Origin: Harmothoe impar
Taxonomy: Eukaryota > Annelida > Polychaeta > Phyllodocida > Polynoidae
NCBI GenBank assembly: GCA_947462335.1
Contig: OX381715.1
Span: forward strand, 39,470,650-39,534,649
DNA: 64,000 nucleotides
Direction: 5' to 3'
In this document: positions 44,726 to 56,530 of the stretch, piece after piece
Layout: every line of letters begins with the position of its first letter
Position numbering within the stretch: position 1 is the stretch's first letter
Program-made: the position numbers and the translations under genes
The notes under the pieces: model-generated
Seen by the model: the letters and a program-made list of their open reading frames with translations, nothing else
Told to the model about the DNA's origin: nothing
Databases searched by the model: none

Positions 44726-45020
44726 TTGTCACAGGGTCAACAAGTACAAGTCCATGCTTTATGACTAGGTCTAGTGCTTCGTCATGCATTTTTATAGATA
44801 GATGTGCCCTGCTCAAGCGGTCCGCTAGAATGTTACTGACCCCGGGTATGTGGACATATGTGAGTACTAGGCCTAGGCGTGCCTGGATGAGCCAGGCCTT
44901 TCTGGCACAATCCAGGAGGACCTTGTTCTCGCCGCGGCCAGATGTGAACACCGACACAGCATTTTGATTGTCACAGTGCACTCTAATATGTGATCCCGGG
45001 CTTGTTCGCCGGCCCGAATG
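44675..45020 (-). pseudogene. RNase H C-terminal remnant; reverse transcriptase deleted
   Basis: The frame reads HIRVHCDNQNAV, then SGRGENK, then THIPGVSNILADRLSRAH-like residues (VHIPGVSNILADRLSR), the signature end of a DIRS/Ngaro RNase H. Upstream the similarity stops at about 45000. No reverse-transcriptase motif (no YxDD, no upstream RNase H acidic residues) exists between here and the gag stop at 45408. The protein therefore cannot copy RNA; movement would need enzyme from another element. An internal deletion is the simplest explanation. Confidence 0.85.
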
Positions 45021-45378
45021 TGGCCGCCCGCGGGGAGGTCTCCACGGCGAGGGCCGTGTCTCGTCTGCGGGCGTTTGCTGCATCTTTGGGCCGGGAATCG
45101 TTCTTATAATTACAGAAATTGTCAAACATGTTTACAGAACTCGTCACGGAATCCACCTCGCTGCCGTCATATTGGACCTCGTCCAAAGTCTTGTGCTTCG
45201 CGGGGCCGAGCTCGTGGCTCATGTGAGCCGGGCTCTGATTGGCGGGCGGCGCGATGACGTCATGGCGGGGGAATTCCTTGTTTACAATAACACTCGGAGC
45301 ACGTGTAGGCGGTGGGCGTGGCACATCGCCACGTGGCTCTGGGCGCTGCGTGTTGATTCTGTGTGACAGGGGCGTCAA
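44983..45378 (-). pseudogene. Probable leftover of the RT ORF leader
   Basis: A 131-codon open frame without an ATG at its head, in the -1 frame relative to the gag ORF, runs into the RNase H remnant and stops there out of frame with it. I recognise no domain. It sits where the N-terminal leader of the RT/RNase H ORF should be, so it may be that leader joined to RNase H by the deletion. Confidence 0.45.
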
Positions 45379-45407
45379 CCACTCCGGTATGGAGGCGACG
45401 CCGGACT

Positions 45408-46769
45408 CTAGTTTTTTTGCTTCTGCTGGGGGTGATACACATCTCCCGTGACCTGGCCCCTAGATGACTGTTGAGGCCAGTTGGGGGGCGGTGCATCACG
45501 GAACTTGTTTTGACATGCTGGGAACGTGTGGTGTAGGCGCTTCCCCTTTGAGTGACAGTATGTACAGACATGTAAGAACTTGAAGGGACCCCCGTCGTGG
45601 TCGTGTTTATGCTTACAGCCCTTGTCAGAATTATACTTGGGACAGGGGACTGCCATACGACCTGACGCCCCGCTGCTGGAGGAGGCGGATGTGGGCTGAT
45701 CGTCCCCTATGTCAGGTGTGCCTGTCATGGAGATTCGAACCCTCTCGTCCTGGAACTCTACCCGCTCCTCCCAGAACAGGGTACCACTTTCTATCCTATC
45801 AAACATGAGCTGCGACCACTTCCTCACCTGAGACCATGGGCGGGACATGCTGTCGATGCTCACATGCTGTAGGTGTCTGAACATGTGATCGTAGTTTTCA
45901 CTATCATAGGCCTTCTTGTTGCCCAGGAGGGCCAGGAAGGCATTGAGATACTCGTCCTTAAGCATACGGTGTCTGTATTCTAGCTTCTGCTTGAGCGTGG
46001 ACATATTACTTTTCTCGATGAACATGTAAGGTTTGGCAAGGGCCTTAGGGGCCAAGACATCCCCAACAAAATGAAGATTACGGTCTGTCTTACCATCTGT
46101 CCTCCTCATGTCCATCTCCTCCTTGCTGAGGTGAAGGGCGACGAAGTCTTGATGCTGTGCCAGACGTTTGAGTGCCTTAGGCGGGGGCAGGTCCACGCCC
46201 GCCTCACTCACTGGTATCTGGACATGTTCATGGATGGGTGAATGTTGAGGTGCCCTGCTGTGTGACTGTTGGCGGTGCTTGCGGCTCGGTGTGCTAGTAG
46301 TCACTGGTGGCGGCAAGGCGTCCCCGTCCATTTTTGAAAGAAGTTTAGCCAACTGCGTGTTCACATTGTCCATCTGTGACTTCATGCCATTGATGTCAGA
46401 CTTCACAGAATGGAGGTCGGACTCAATAGTTTGAATCCTGAATGAGGTGGCCGAGGACGCGGTGCTGGCGGCGGCCGAGGTGTCATGGCGGCTCCGGCCA
46501 ATGCCACTGCCGGTGCGGTCAATGGTGCGGAATGAAATCTCACTGTCTGTGCTGATGGTCGATGTGGAGGCCGACGGCGATGCTCTGACAGAGGTAGATT
46601 CACTCCTGCTTGTCCTGGTGGACCGGTTGGATCTCCTAGATTGGGATGAGACCCTGGAGGAGTTGGTGCGCTGGGTCTCTGACAGGGATGCGTCGTAAGA
46701 CTTGCCCTCGCGGTCCGATATGTCGGCGCCATGGCGGAGCTGACCGCCCGAGGGTCTAGTGACCGGCAT
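45408..46769 (-). CDS. Gag-like ORF of the Ngaro-like element
   Basis: 453 codons from an ATG at 46769. The N-terminal 110 residues are Ser/Thr/Arg-rich and low-complexity. A short helical segment around 115-145 (heptad-like, ending with QLAKLLSKMDGD) may oligomerise. The centre has charged helical sequence, and the C-terminal part has a Cys/His cluster (C376, C385, H-rich stretch, C402, C405, H412-H413, C419) resembling the zinc-binding regions of DIRS-order gag proteins. It should package element RNA. There is no stop or frameshift. It is much more GC-rich than the flanking DNA. Confidence 0.8.
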   Translation of the reverse strand: MPVTRPSGGQLRHGADISDREGKSYDASLSETQRTNSSRVSSQSRRSNRSTRTSRSESTSVRASPSASTSTISTDSEISFRTIDRTGSGIGRSRHDTSAAASTASSATSFRIQTIESDLHSVKSDINGMKSQMDNVNTQLAKLLSKMDGDALPPPVTTSTPSRKHRQQSHSRAPQHSPIHEHVQIPVSEAGVDLPPPKALKRLAQHQDFVALHLSKEEMDMRRTDGKTDRNLHFVGDVLAPKALAKPYMFIEKSNMSTLKQKLEYRHRMLKDEYLNAFLALLGNKKAYDSENYDHMFRHLQHVSIDSMSRPWSQVRKWSQLMFDRIESGTLFWEERVEFQDERVRISMTGTPDIGDDQPTSASSSSGASGRMAVPCPKYNSDKGCKHKHDHDGGPFKFLHVCTYCHSKGKRLHHTFPACQNKFRDAPPPNWPQQSSRGQVTGDVYHPQQKQKN

Positions 46770-46902
46770 ATTGCTGACCGAGAATGTCCTCCAGTGTGTA
46801 ACTCACCCTCTCCCTGCCTTCTCTTATAGCGTATATGCACTTAGGATAAAACGGTAATTTAAAATTGTGCATGTGAAATAATTGACAAGAGAAAGCTTGT
46901 AT

Positions 46903-47089
46903 AGACGAAATGTATGTAGATGTGGCCGTGTGGACGACCGGGAGGTGAGTGAGGGGTAGGTGAGGGGCACAGGTGTGTATATAGAGGTATGAACATATTA
47001 GAGGGGGGTAGAGGTAGTGAGTTATGGGTGGACTGTGTCAGGCAGACATCAATGACTCCCCCTTACCGTATACACGGTAATGCGGACCC
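46903..47089 (-). repeat. A1 repeat of the Ngaro-like element
   Basis: 187 bp matching 43301-43487 with only a few substitutions (about three to five by eye). As the 5' repeat in transcription order, it or the DNA up to the gag ATG should hold the promoter. The segment 46770-46902 between A1 and gag shows no other feature. Confidence 0.88.
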
Positions 47090-47214
47090 AATTGTGATGT
47101 GAGGTTGTGTTGAGTAGTTGTTTCATTATCTTAAAGGTATAGACCATTAATTACCCTTAGGCCTATATATGCCTCGCTATGTCATTCTACACTCATTCAG
47201 CGTGTATCATCCTT

Positions 47215-47622
47215 TAATGATCTTTCGGGATTTTTAGTTTTGACAGTTTCAGCTTTGACAGAATCTAGCATACAGCATCAAAATGTGACCGTTTACTAAA
47301 GACGTCATTAATGTCACCCATCTACCTGCATCACACCATCCAGTGCAGCTGTGCAGGTGAGGTTATGTTGATCAGGCGTAAAGGTTAATTTCATGGTGTA
47401 TACACGGACTGCATTCTGTGAAAGTCCTCCCCCCCCCCTGAGGAATGGCAATTAATCTTGATACGCGACAGTTATCAGAACATCCTGAAGACTCTCTCAA
47501 AAAAGACTCTCCCCCAGATGGCTTAACCTTTTAAAGCCCCAGCTCTCCTATAAATAGGGCTGAGTACCTGTCCCGACTGCGCCCTGACTGTCGGTGGAGG
47601 GGTACCGAGATCTGCGGGTTAA
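47215..47622. repeat. Module H copy 3 and the inverted 22160 block
   Basis: GACAGAATCTAGCATACAGCATCAAA, split in the same way as at 22390, and GACGTCATTAATGTCACCCATC match module H. 47390-47420 carries CTGCATTCTGTGAAAG (module K). 47555-47625 is the inverse of 22160-22245. Confidence 0.55.
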
Positions 47623-47810
47623 AGGTGGGCTGTCGCTAAAAGATGACATTTGTCATTATGATGCATAATGCGGCCCTGTCAAGTAACTTGCCGGGGCTGC
47701 ATTGGTTTATCATGCTGACCCTTCCAGATAAATTACTGACCAGGGCTGCATTCATGCATAATGACAATCAAGGGCATGATGCATGGATGTATTATGCCAC
47801 CCTTAAAGTG
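47623..47810. mobile_element. MITE of the TTAA family, third copy
   Basis: TTAA at 47619-47622 and 47811-47814. Ends AGGTGGGC and, inverted, CACTTTAAGGGTGGC. The interior shares TGACATTTGTC, GGGCTGCATT and GGGCATGATGCA with the copy at 13783. Confidence 0.65.
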
Positions 47811-50284
47811 TTAAGCAAGATCAACTGGAACCCATGCTCCTTAAAAGAGATCCTTTTGCCTGAAGTATTGTACTACTTGCTCCCTTGCAGAGCAATTGCC
47901 TGCTGTACATGCCTTTAAGGGCCGCTGCTGCCTCTGGGCAGCATCTAAAATACCCTGGAAAAACCGCTGCTGCCTCAGGACAGCAAAATTGATACCCTAG
48001 GGCATCAATACCACTAAATTACAGCTCCTTCTATGAAACAAAGAATAAGAATTTTTGAACCAATCCAAAAATATTTAACATTAATACTACATCCCCTTGT
48101 CAAAAAGGTGCAAATTCTTCTTCACTACAAATTACTTCACTCCTTAGCCACTATCCCAGGGAGCACATACTTGAAAAGTTGCATGTTCCTATGGCACAGG
48201 GCCGGTGGTTAAGTCCCAAATGACATATTTCAAGGCCAGCAGGGAAAGGGTTAAGTTGGCTTCATCTGGTTTCCGAGGAGAGTTGATGGATATAGCTTGG
48301 TGGTTTGCCAGTGCTGGAGAGGAAGCCTCTATTGATTTGAAATCATGGACAAGCGCATATGCTCCACAGGGTTGCTTTATTGGCTGCCTTGGGGCTCCAT
48401 ACGGGAGTGATCTTTCTTAGGAAGGAGATGGAATGGGTAATTGAAGCAGTACTCTTGTTCGGTACTACATTCAAACATGGTTTCTTCAACCCATGGTAAT
48501 TAGTTAACCTATCATGTAACTATCCTTGCAGATTTGCTGTCAATCATTGTTACCATTTTTTTCTCGAATTATTGTCTCAAATTATTTTCATGATTTCCTT
48601 GTGCTACTGCTGAACCTTTGTCAGCACATTGCAAATGTGCGCTTGCTCATTTCAGTACACAGGGGGCACACACAGGCTTTTGCTCTACATGGTCTTTTTT
48701 CAAGCATCACAACCAATCTCATTAGTACTGTGTAAAGGACAACAACCATTGGAAAATAAACAATGATTGATTTAAGCCACCAACAAAAACACAATCAGCA
48801 TCTTATATAGCAGTTGATTGCATACGTGATAAAAATGAAGAGACATGGCCAACCTTACCACATGTATGCTAAAAAAACTCAATTACTATGTCAAAGTCAC
48901 TATTATAATAGAATGAAGCTGAGTAAATAATCTGTGATAATGTAATATGTGATAGAAGAGGGTCAGGTGGCATTTACAAAGCTAACGTCAGAAACTGCAT
49001 TAATGCTTTCTTACTCAGCATGTGATGCTTGTCTAAGCCAAGCATTAGTCTTGATCGAGAGGCATAATGAAACCATTACTTAACTCTTACCAAGGTAGCC
49101 AGCTGCTTCCATATAGACAAAGATGTGTATGGCAGAAAGCCGTTTTTTATCCAGAAGGAGCTTTTGTTTGGCCCTTCAATTTTTTTCTGGTATCAGCAGC
49201 CCGGACAATAGATATAACAAAACACCTGATGCAACTTCGATTTCATTCACATCAGTAGCCTGCTGCTGGTTAAATGCCGTTTTCAGTAACAACAATCCAG
49301 GCATGTATACTGTAAGGTAATTTGTTGGAAATTGGTTCAGATGGTTCAGTAGTGCTTGGCTGAGCCAAATCTGCTGATTCTTTTAGGTTTAGGGAACTCA
49401 TAACAATAATGGCAGATCATAGTGATAATTATCTACTCTACAGGGAGTGTCTTAAAAGGTATAGGGGCACTATAGTTATTGACACAACCCAGCAGTGCTA
49501 GGGTATTCTTGTCATATCCAAAACCTAGTCGCATGCCAGGGCTGACAGGCTAAAATAGGGGGTGGTCGAACCTTGGTGAGGTCTTCCAAAGGATGATTAG
49601 TCTAGAAGACCAGGGAGCAACACTGATCCCGACTAACACCCCTAGTGAGACGATTCATGCTGGGCATAAGGGAAGCTGTAGTAGTACCCTGGTCACATTA
49701 GAGAGTTTAAGATCACAAAGCGTACAGAAGAGCTTACTTGTAGAGCAATGCTGAGGATTGGGCTAGACGTTGATCTACAGATATCTTAAACTCCCTACTA
49801 GCCGTCAGCAAATCTTAAACTCCCTATTGGCCCAGTCTTGTCAGCTGCAAGGACCTGTGAGCTAGGATTTTGATTAAGAGGTCTCCATGGTAGAAGACTT
49901 AAGATATTAATCAAAATGCCTGCAGGCCCCCAGAGGTCTCATACTAGAAAGGCTACATTTCTTTATGTCAGATTTCCAGCACGCTGATAGGCTCGGGAGG
50001 GTTGAGTAGTATGAATAATGTGTTATACAAAGTTTGTAAAATTAAACACACTTATAGTCAGGTAATAATGTATGATGCCAGGAGAGCTATGTAGCCCTAA
50101 AGGATAAATAACTGGCCTCACAATACCAGTGAATACTGTTTTAAAGGAAAATTATAACACGCTAAGAGTGGTACGAAGTATAATCCACAGACCAAAGAAT
50201 ACATTATGGGCTGCTACATAGAACATCCATGCCTCTAACCCATAAACATCAAGCACCACTTAGATCGGGCAATAGGCAATAGAA
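47811..50284. other. Non-coding, nothing recognised except small repeats
   Basis: CCGCTGCTGCCTC occurs twice (about 47922 and 47964). AATCTTAAACTCCCTA(C/T)T occurs twice near 49785 and 49810, with an inverted partner at 49703. 50150-50270 weakly resembles module J. The short open frames (48205, 48526, 49067) have no domain. Confidence 0.45.
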
Positions 50285-50653
50285 AAATAAGATGTGCAGC
50301 TATAACTGGAGTCTGCCTAGAACCCAGTGTTTCTGCAGTAAACATATCCCCCTTATATCCTGCGGAGAATGAGCATGGAGAAGATTAAATGTAATATTTT
50401 GACTTGGAATCCTAAAAAGACTAGAAGAAACTTCTTAATTTGGATAGAGAAACTTCCTGGTATATTGTCAGTTTTTTACTGTTGCTCTTGAATTTATTCA
50501 TAATACCTTTGTTTTTCATCGGTAGTATTTGAAACATGAGCAATATAATAGGCTAGTGACATTTTAAAAGTACTTGTTCTTCAATTTTTAGAAATTCTCA
50601 AATTTTCAAAGAGTCGGCAGGTACTTTGCACTGTAGTCAAAACATGCCAGAAC
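50285..50653. repeat. Module E, copy 4
   Basis: Ordered but diverged similarity to 30780-31010 (GTCTGCCTAG, CTTGGAATC, GTTGCTCTTGAAT). Confidence 0.35.
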
Positions 50654-50921
50654 CATGGAGTCTAATTTGCCTAAACGTTAGCACAAGCATGTGCACAATA
50701 GTTATTGTATTGGAACACCATACACAGGTGCACATTCGTATCGGAACACCATGTACAGGTGCGTATTTATATTGGGACAGCATGCACAGGGTGAACTTCG
50801 TATTGGAACAGCATGCACAGGGTGCACATTCGTATTGGAACACAATGCACAGGGTGCACATTCGTATTGGAACCTACTGTGCACCTGCTTGTGCTAACCT
50901 TTAGGCAAATTGAACTCCATA
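50654..50921. mobile_element. Inverted-repeat element enclosing a 33-bp minisatellite
   Basis: The arms (50654-50700 and 50876-50921) share CATGGAGT, AATTTGCCTAAA.GTTAGC and ACAAGCA.GTGCACA in inverse orientation over about 45 bp. Between them lie five 33-bp units (about 50705-50870) of the form TATTGGAACA, CATGCACAGG, GTGCACATTCG. The open frames on both strands simply reflect a repeat length divisible by three. It is a MITE carrying an internal tandem array. Confidence 0.75.
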
Positions 50922-51029
50922 CAGAATATTATGTAACCTAATTTAATGTCATATATTTCCTCCCATACACCCAGCCAATGTAACTTATCTTATCTGTAAG
51001 CTCAGGCCACAAGGTCATACCCTACTGTA

Positions 51030-51345
51030 GTAGCATAGACCAACCTACCTCATCAATCACATGTACCCACCCACACTGAGTTTTCACACTTCCCTTCATA
51101 CTGAACCAAACACCTTTGACCCGAAAAACCCAACTGACCACCCCCTACCATTTCCTGGTTAGGCATGGAAGGATGGGCCTAATACACAGGAGTATGCAGG
51201 AGGACTGTCCACTTTCAGGGTGGATCAAAGGGACTGCACGCCCCATGGTAGACCATACAAAAGAAGTCTGCATTATTCATGTCAGATTTATTACTGGACC
51301 CATTGTTTTATCCGCCATTCAATGGCTAGTGGAGGGAGGATAGTC
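51030..51345. repeat. Module N, copy 1 (duplicate of 56310-56530)
   Basis: Shared: TTCACACT, CACACCTTTGACCC, CTGACTACC-like phrase, TTTCAGGGTGGATCAA, GGACTGC, CCATGGTGGA, TCTGCATTTATT-like tail. The copies are about 5.3 kb apart in the same orientation. The open frame at 51116 is broken in copy 2. Confidence 0.55.
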
Positions 51346-53659
51346 ATTACAGTCTAAATCTTACTCTTCACCTTCAGTATCATTATAACTTGAAGATATT
51401 ACTTTATTATACATATTTTAGACAAGCATTTAGAATAATTAAATATGTTAGATTAAACCCTTCACGTAAGCAGATAGTTTAGTTGTGTGCTTTGTAACCC
51501 TACCTGGTAAGAGAAAATAAATTCACAGTAAGGTGAATGTCAGACTTCATCCCAGAGTATGCATTGAGTAACACCTCGGGGGAGAATTTTAGAAGGGTTC
51601 ACAGGTTTCGGTGAATTACAAATCACCTTGATGTGATATCTAAAAAGACATCCTAAAATAGACATGAGAGATTGGTAAAGTCTACATCACAGTAATCTTC
51701 TGAGGGATGTTTCAAACTTCCAGTCATGTTAGGGTAGCAGCAAATATGAACATCTGAACTGTTTCTGGGGGTTATGCTAAAGGTGTAATATCGGGTTATA
51801 AGTCAGTAATTAAAATGTCTCTCTAGCAATTTATCGAATGTCAAAGTAGCATTAGATCCTAATTATAACTGATGAATTTAATGATCCTGATAGCCTGGGC
51901 TCCACTAGGGCGACACTGGTGTCTGCGAAACGTTGCAATCTTTTTTTATGTTTTGTTTTGCATTTCGCTCCATTTCGGCCCATTTCGCCCTGATTTTGCC
52001 ATGGTTTCGCCCTGGTTTTGCCCTGATTTTGCCCTACTTATGATCCTATGTAACCCTGCACAATGCCATTGTAAAACAAGTAAATTGTGGTACTTGGTTA
52101 TTTTCAGTTTTGGATCATACCACTTTGGTTGACTTCAAATCCAGCGAAACAGTGAGTATGGACAAAAGAGCCTTAGATCATTTAAAGCATTATATTCATG
52201 AGTCACAACAAGTCACACTTGTCAATTATTATGCTGCTCACCGTTGCTTATGACTTTGCCAGTTTTGTCATCAATTTCTAAAATGGGAGACCGGCAGCAG
52301 AAGATGGTTAATGGTTGTGAAAGATGTGTGTATGATGGGATTACATAGTTTGAAACCGCAGAAGGGAATATAAGTATAGCTCATTATGTATGATGAGCTC
52401 ATTACCAAAAGAGCATTACATTAGAAAAATGAATAATCTTCAGTTGCAGGGACTTTAATGTGGAATTATCGCTAAATAAAAATAGGAAAAATTATTAAGC
52501 ATCTATAATACGTGTATAATTATGATGACATTGTCTCAGGACTATCTGCTAAGAAACATATTCACTTCACATTGAACAGCCTTGAATGAAACGTTCCCCT
52601 TTTAAGAGATTATCGTGAAAGGGATTTGAAGCTATTTGAAACCAGCTGGTAGAATTAAGAGATCAAGTTACCCCTAGACATTGTATTTGATGGATGAAGA
52701 AAAGATCACATAGATGCATTGTCTAGTACTCCGTAAACATGGAATAAGATGCCCCTTTGATGTTAAGGTTCTTCAATAGACCCCCATGATCTACGAATTT
52801 ATGATAAAAACCTGTTACTTTACCATACTTTACCGAACAGCTTCTTTAACTTGATCATTGGTCCCATTAACCAGAAAAAATAGGTCAATAGACATTCTGA
52901 AACTGAGTTCCAGCTGAGCAGAGAGTCATAATATAAGCCCTACAGACATCAAACTATTACAATAAATCACCAAACAGTTTCAGTTTTTAAATGAGCGCCA
53001 TACTATGAACTTATGAATTATAGTTGCTTGAGAAATCCCTAAAGTGCCAAGCACCAAGCAACATCTGCTACAACTATCTCACTCAATACCCAATGCCCCC
53101 TTAATCACCCCCCCCTCCTTCCACAGTAGTTGATGATGCAGAAAGTTGCCTGCAGTCAAGCAACATCCTTGATAGAATTATGATGCTCAGGGCGTCACCA
53201 CTGACAGCTGACTTGATCATCATACAGCATTGTTCATTTATGATGCACAAAAACATGTAATGGCATTTCAGTTCCACAATGGGTGTAAAACTGACTGAGC
53301 CAGGTGTATATTAAAGTTAGGATACGAATATCCCTTTTATTCCTATGTCATTGATTAAAGTCCTGCAGCCCAATGTGCCTTTTTACCATGATAACAAGTT
53401 AACGAGATACACAACTTATCTGGATAAGCAGCTTACTCAGATTCTGAAGAGTAAGTCTTGTAAAGGGCACCTTGTGCTTGCTCGTATCAATTATTAGTTG
53501 CAGAAAACAAGCTACATTTATGCAATAAACTATTATTCATTGTCCATACCTGGCAGAACACAGTGGCATGTAGAGCCTTCAGGTTCATGTTAAGTATGCC
53601 CTTTCCTTCTGTCCGACCTTTGAAGCAACTATCAAGTCTTGTAGAATGGCACATTCATG
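51346..53659. other. Non-coding; short degenerate repeat at about 51955-52035
   Basis: TTTCGCCC(A/T) and TTTTGCCCTG words repeat every 10-12 bases at 51955-52035. The remainder is A+T-rich with no gene, terminal repeats or clear copies. Confidence 0.45.
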
Positions 53660-53830
53660 AAACACAGTGATGCGCTGCTCCCTTTTATGAGGGAATTCCT
53701 TGGTGGGGATATTGTGTGATCCCCCTTTTTATTGTTGGCTGGATGTCCTTGGTGCTCCAGATGGACATTGATGTACCTGAACCATCTCACTCTGCAAACA
53801 TCTACTGATCATAGTCTCTCATCATTACCA
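53660..53830. repeat. Module G, copy 6
   Basis: GAGGGAATTCCT, CCCCCTTTTTATTGTTGGCTGGATG and CCATCTCACTCTGCAAACATC follow the module G pattern, diverged. Confidence 0.4.
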
Positions 53831-55569
53831 AGGCCGGTCTGTATCCTTCTTCCTGCCTTGTCTAAGGATAGGAAATTGTAAAATGTAATACTGAGGGCTA
53901 ACTAAAGGGGTGGCTTTTCAGTGTGAACAACACCTGCACATCATGAGGTACCCTGAATAATAATAATCGTTGATGTCTAGGCATGCCACAAAGCAAGCCA
54001 ATATCCAGTGTTCATTGATCTCGAAATTGCCCTCCAGGTCAATTCCTTCAAGGCATCTTACATAGATGCAGATGTACATAATATTATGATGGACCTCTCA
54101 TCTGCAGGAAGGCTTCCAGTTATCACCCTTAACACCATCCATCATCACAGCCTTGCTTCTATGCCAATTAACTGATACTATTCTGTGCCTGTGGCTACAT
54201 GGTAATAAAGCTGCAGAATTCCTGTCATATGTAGATGACCTGCTTCCCAATGCACTTAATCCACTTCTTACTAATAGACAGAAGGAATGTGAGCAGCTCT
54301 GTCCGCTTTCTCCTTCAACACAACGTTCTACTTGACAGCATACTGCCCAACAGTCTAAAGCTACAGACTCATCCTTATCGGCCTAAACTAATAGGGCTGG
54401 GAACAAGTATGAAAGGGATATGTTCATTTGTGACAGCTTTCCCAATTGGCCAACTCTCTTGATCAATGTCCAATAGCAAAGCTCATCAATTCCTTGTACC
54501 ATAACATAGTAATTTGTTATCGCTATTTCCCAATGCCTGTTTTGCTACTCTTTTGTTCTTGCTGAAAACAAAATATGTGACACAATCTGCGAAAAAGGCC
54601 TTTAGTGCAGGGTGCACTTAAGTCCCTTGCTACCAGTCTTCACCATCCGTAGGCCGGTAACTAGGAGGGAGTGACCATCATGTATACGGGGATGGGTTCT
54701 CTATTGACACAAACAACCTGTAGCTGAAGTATATGACACATAGAGTAGCCACACAAGTTGTATCCAGTTAGGATGTTATAATATAGTGTCCTTTAGTAGC
54801 AATCATTGCAGACCATAATGCTACAATCATGTAATAAATCTATGTTTGATAGAAGTGTATCAATATAATGTGAAATATGGATGAGGATGAAATCACCCAA
54901 AACGTTTCTACACCAATCTACTCGGTTCAAGTTTTAAACGCCAAGCGTTCCCTATCTGAAAGACATCACTGTAGCTGTAGACCAGCCCAATGTTTAAGAC
55001 ACTAAGGGGAACCAGCATATTTTTGGCTGATATATACACACCCAAAGAAGTGACATAAGAGGCTAGACAACATAATATACTTTGTTTTGCACCTTATCCC
55101 AATCTTGAGGGTGAACAGTGGGATGCAGCTGGTGTATGCTTCAATATCGGATTCTGCTGGAGCAATTTGTTTTGGCTGTACACTAGACTGCAGCTAATCA
55201 AGACATCTTTTCATTACCAGTATACACTGTAGATATAAAACCTTTTGTAGTAGTCTCCTGGTCTCACCATTTGCTCTTTAATGGATTTAGGCAATAGAGG
55301 TGAAGACAAAGTGGTGTATCAGGCAGTCAGGGGAGGCAGCATCTGTTGTCATTATAGGATGACATAAGAGGCATGGGGTCCCTAAGGGGTGATAGTGGAT
55401 ACCATCAGTGTGCATTGCCTGTAGCAATTTCCATCTCATCCTACCCCATAGGGTGAAGTGGGGAACTGCCCCTAGGCTATCTTCTGTTTTTTTTCACCAC
55501 AACCATCTTTTGCTAAACATACCAGCGCATCACATATTGTAAGGGCATTAGTTGAGCTACACTAGGGGA
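53831..55569. other. Non-coding, nothing recognised
   Basis: Two short frames at 54153-54462 show no domain. A YVDD tetrapeptide in one of them is isolated, without any other reverse-transcriptase motif. Confidence 0.45.
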
Positions 55570-55830
55570 TTTGATGAAGGTGGGAGACAGGTCAGTACCC
55601 AGGATCATTGCCACTCATACTGCTAAACGTCCCAGTAGGTTAGGTTACTTAAATTAGCCAATATTAGGTTGGAGGTACCACCTATCATCATTGTCTCATT
55701 CTGCTGGCTGTGTGTTAGTCTAGGTAACTTGAGTAAGCAAACCATGGGTGTGAGGCAGGGCACTGCCCTCCACCGTTGCCTCATTTTGCTGGCTGTATGT
55801 TCAGCAGTTGGCTAAGTGCCGAGGGTGGAC
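55570..55830. repeat. Degenerate tandem repeat, about 90 bp, three units
   Basis: Units share CATTG(T/C)CTCATT(C/T)TGCTGGCTGT.TGTT and a G(T/G)AGGTA or AGGCAGGG lead-in. The first unit is the most decayed. Confidence 0.5.
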
Positions 55831-56309
55831 AAAGATGGACAAGCAGACTGCAGCAGGGTACATGAGACAATCAGTGGCTAGTGGAGGGAGGACACCACAG
55901 TCAAAGTTTATACCTACACCCGCAACATGCAACATCTCTTCTCCATTTGCTGTTCCATAGAAACAATAAGGTTTATGGCAATTGCCTCCAAAGTTTCAGG
56001 TAGCTGTAAATTCACAAACACAGATTATGTCCGCATTCCAGCATAAACAGTAGTATCAGCCTGGACCAGGGATGAAGCATCAAAACTGTGGTATTTAGTT
56101 AGTATTGTATTGATACTAGAGGCATATAAACTTAGCATTGTCAGTGGTATTTTGCGGTAGACCTTCCAGTTAAGATTTCAATGCCTTTAAGCCACCAAAA
56201 ACTTGCACGCATCTTCGGTCCCATATCATTTCGAAGCCATGTTGTAGAGGAAGTGGAGCATGTGCAGTCCGACCACCTAGTGGCCCTCACCATTGGTTTA
56301 TAGACCCTT
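55831..56309. other. Non-coding, nothing recognised
   Basis: No gene or repeats were recognised; the stretch joins the tandem array to module N. Confidence 0.4.
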
Positions 56310-56530
56310 CAACTACCCCACCTCACTACTCACATGTGGCCTCACCACCTTTAAGCCATCCACACCTTCTTTCACACTCCCCATTACCCTAGGCACCACA
56401 CCTTTGACCCCACACACCCTGACTGACTACCCCTGCCTTTGAGGACTGACCACCTTCAGGGTGGATCAAGGAGACTGCTATCTCCATGGTGGATCTGACT
56501 AAAAAACTCTGCATTTATTTATGTATGATT
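56310..56530. repeat. Module N, copy 2
   Basis: See 51030-51345. ACCACCTTCAGGGTGGATCAA is the clearest shared phrase. Confidence 0.55.

Larger units (their letters stand above)
43083..47090 (-). mobile_element. Ngaro-like tyrosine-recombinase retroelement, RT-deleted
   Basis: On the minus strand the order is A1 (46903-47089), gag-like ORF, RNase H remnant, tyrosine recombinase, B1 (43489-43648), A2 (43301-43487), B2 (43083-43241). These split direct repeats A1-ORFs-B1-A2-B2 are the diagnostic architecture of Ngaro-type and related DIRS-order elements, which integrate with a tyrosine recombinase and make no target duplication. None is seen here. ATT occurs at the left end, at the internal B1/A2 junction and at the right end, as expected of a short crossover site. 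At 4.0 kb it is shorter than complete relatives because the reverse transcriptase is missing. Confidence 0.88.

Noticed and set aside
43743..45125. 460-codon frame reported across the recombinase region
   Set aside because: Only its first third (RNase H end) is recognisable; the rest is the alternate frame of the recombinase gene and its start is not an ATG.
50626..50904. Repetitive proteins predicted on both strands
   Set aside because: They arise from a 33-bp minisatellite whose period is a multiple of three.
51888..51935. CTGATAG followed by GCGAAAC, hammerhead-like
   Set aside because: The first box deviates from CTGATGA, stem II does not pair well, and there is no PLE context.
54153..54335. 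YVDD tetrapeptide in a short frame, reminiscent of reverse transcriptase
   Set aside because: No other RT motif in any frame nearby; chance occurrence.
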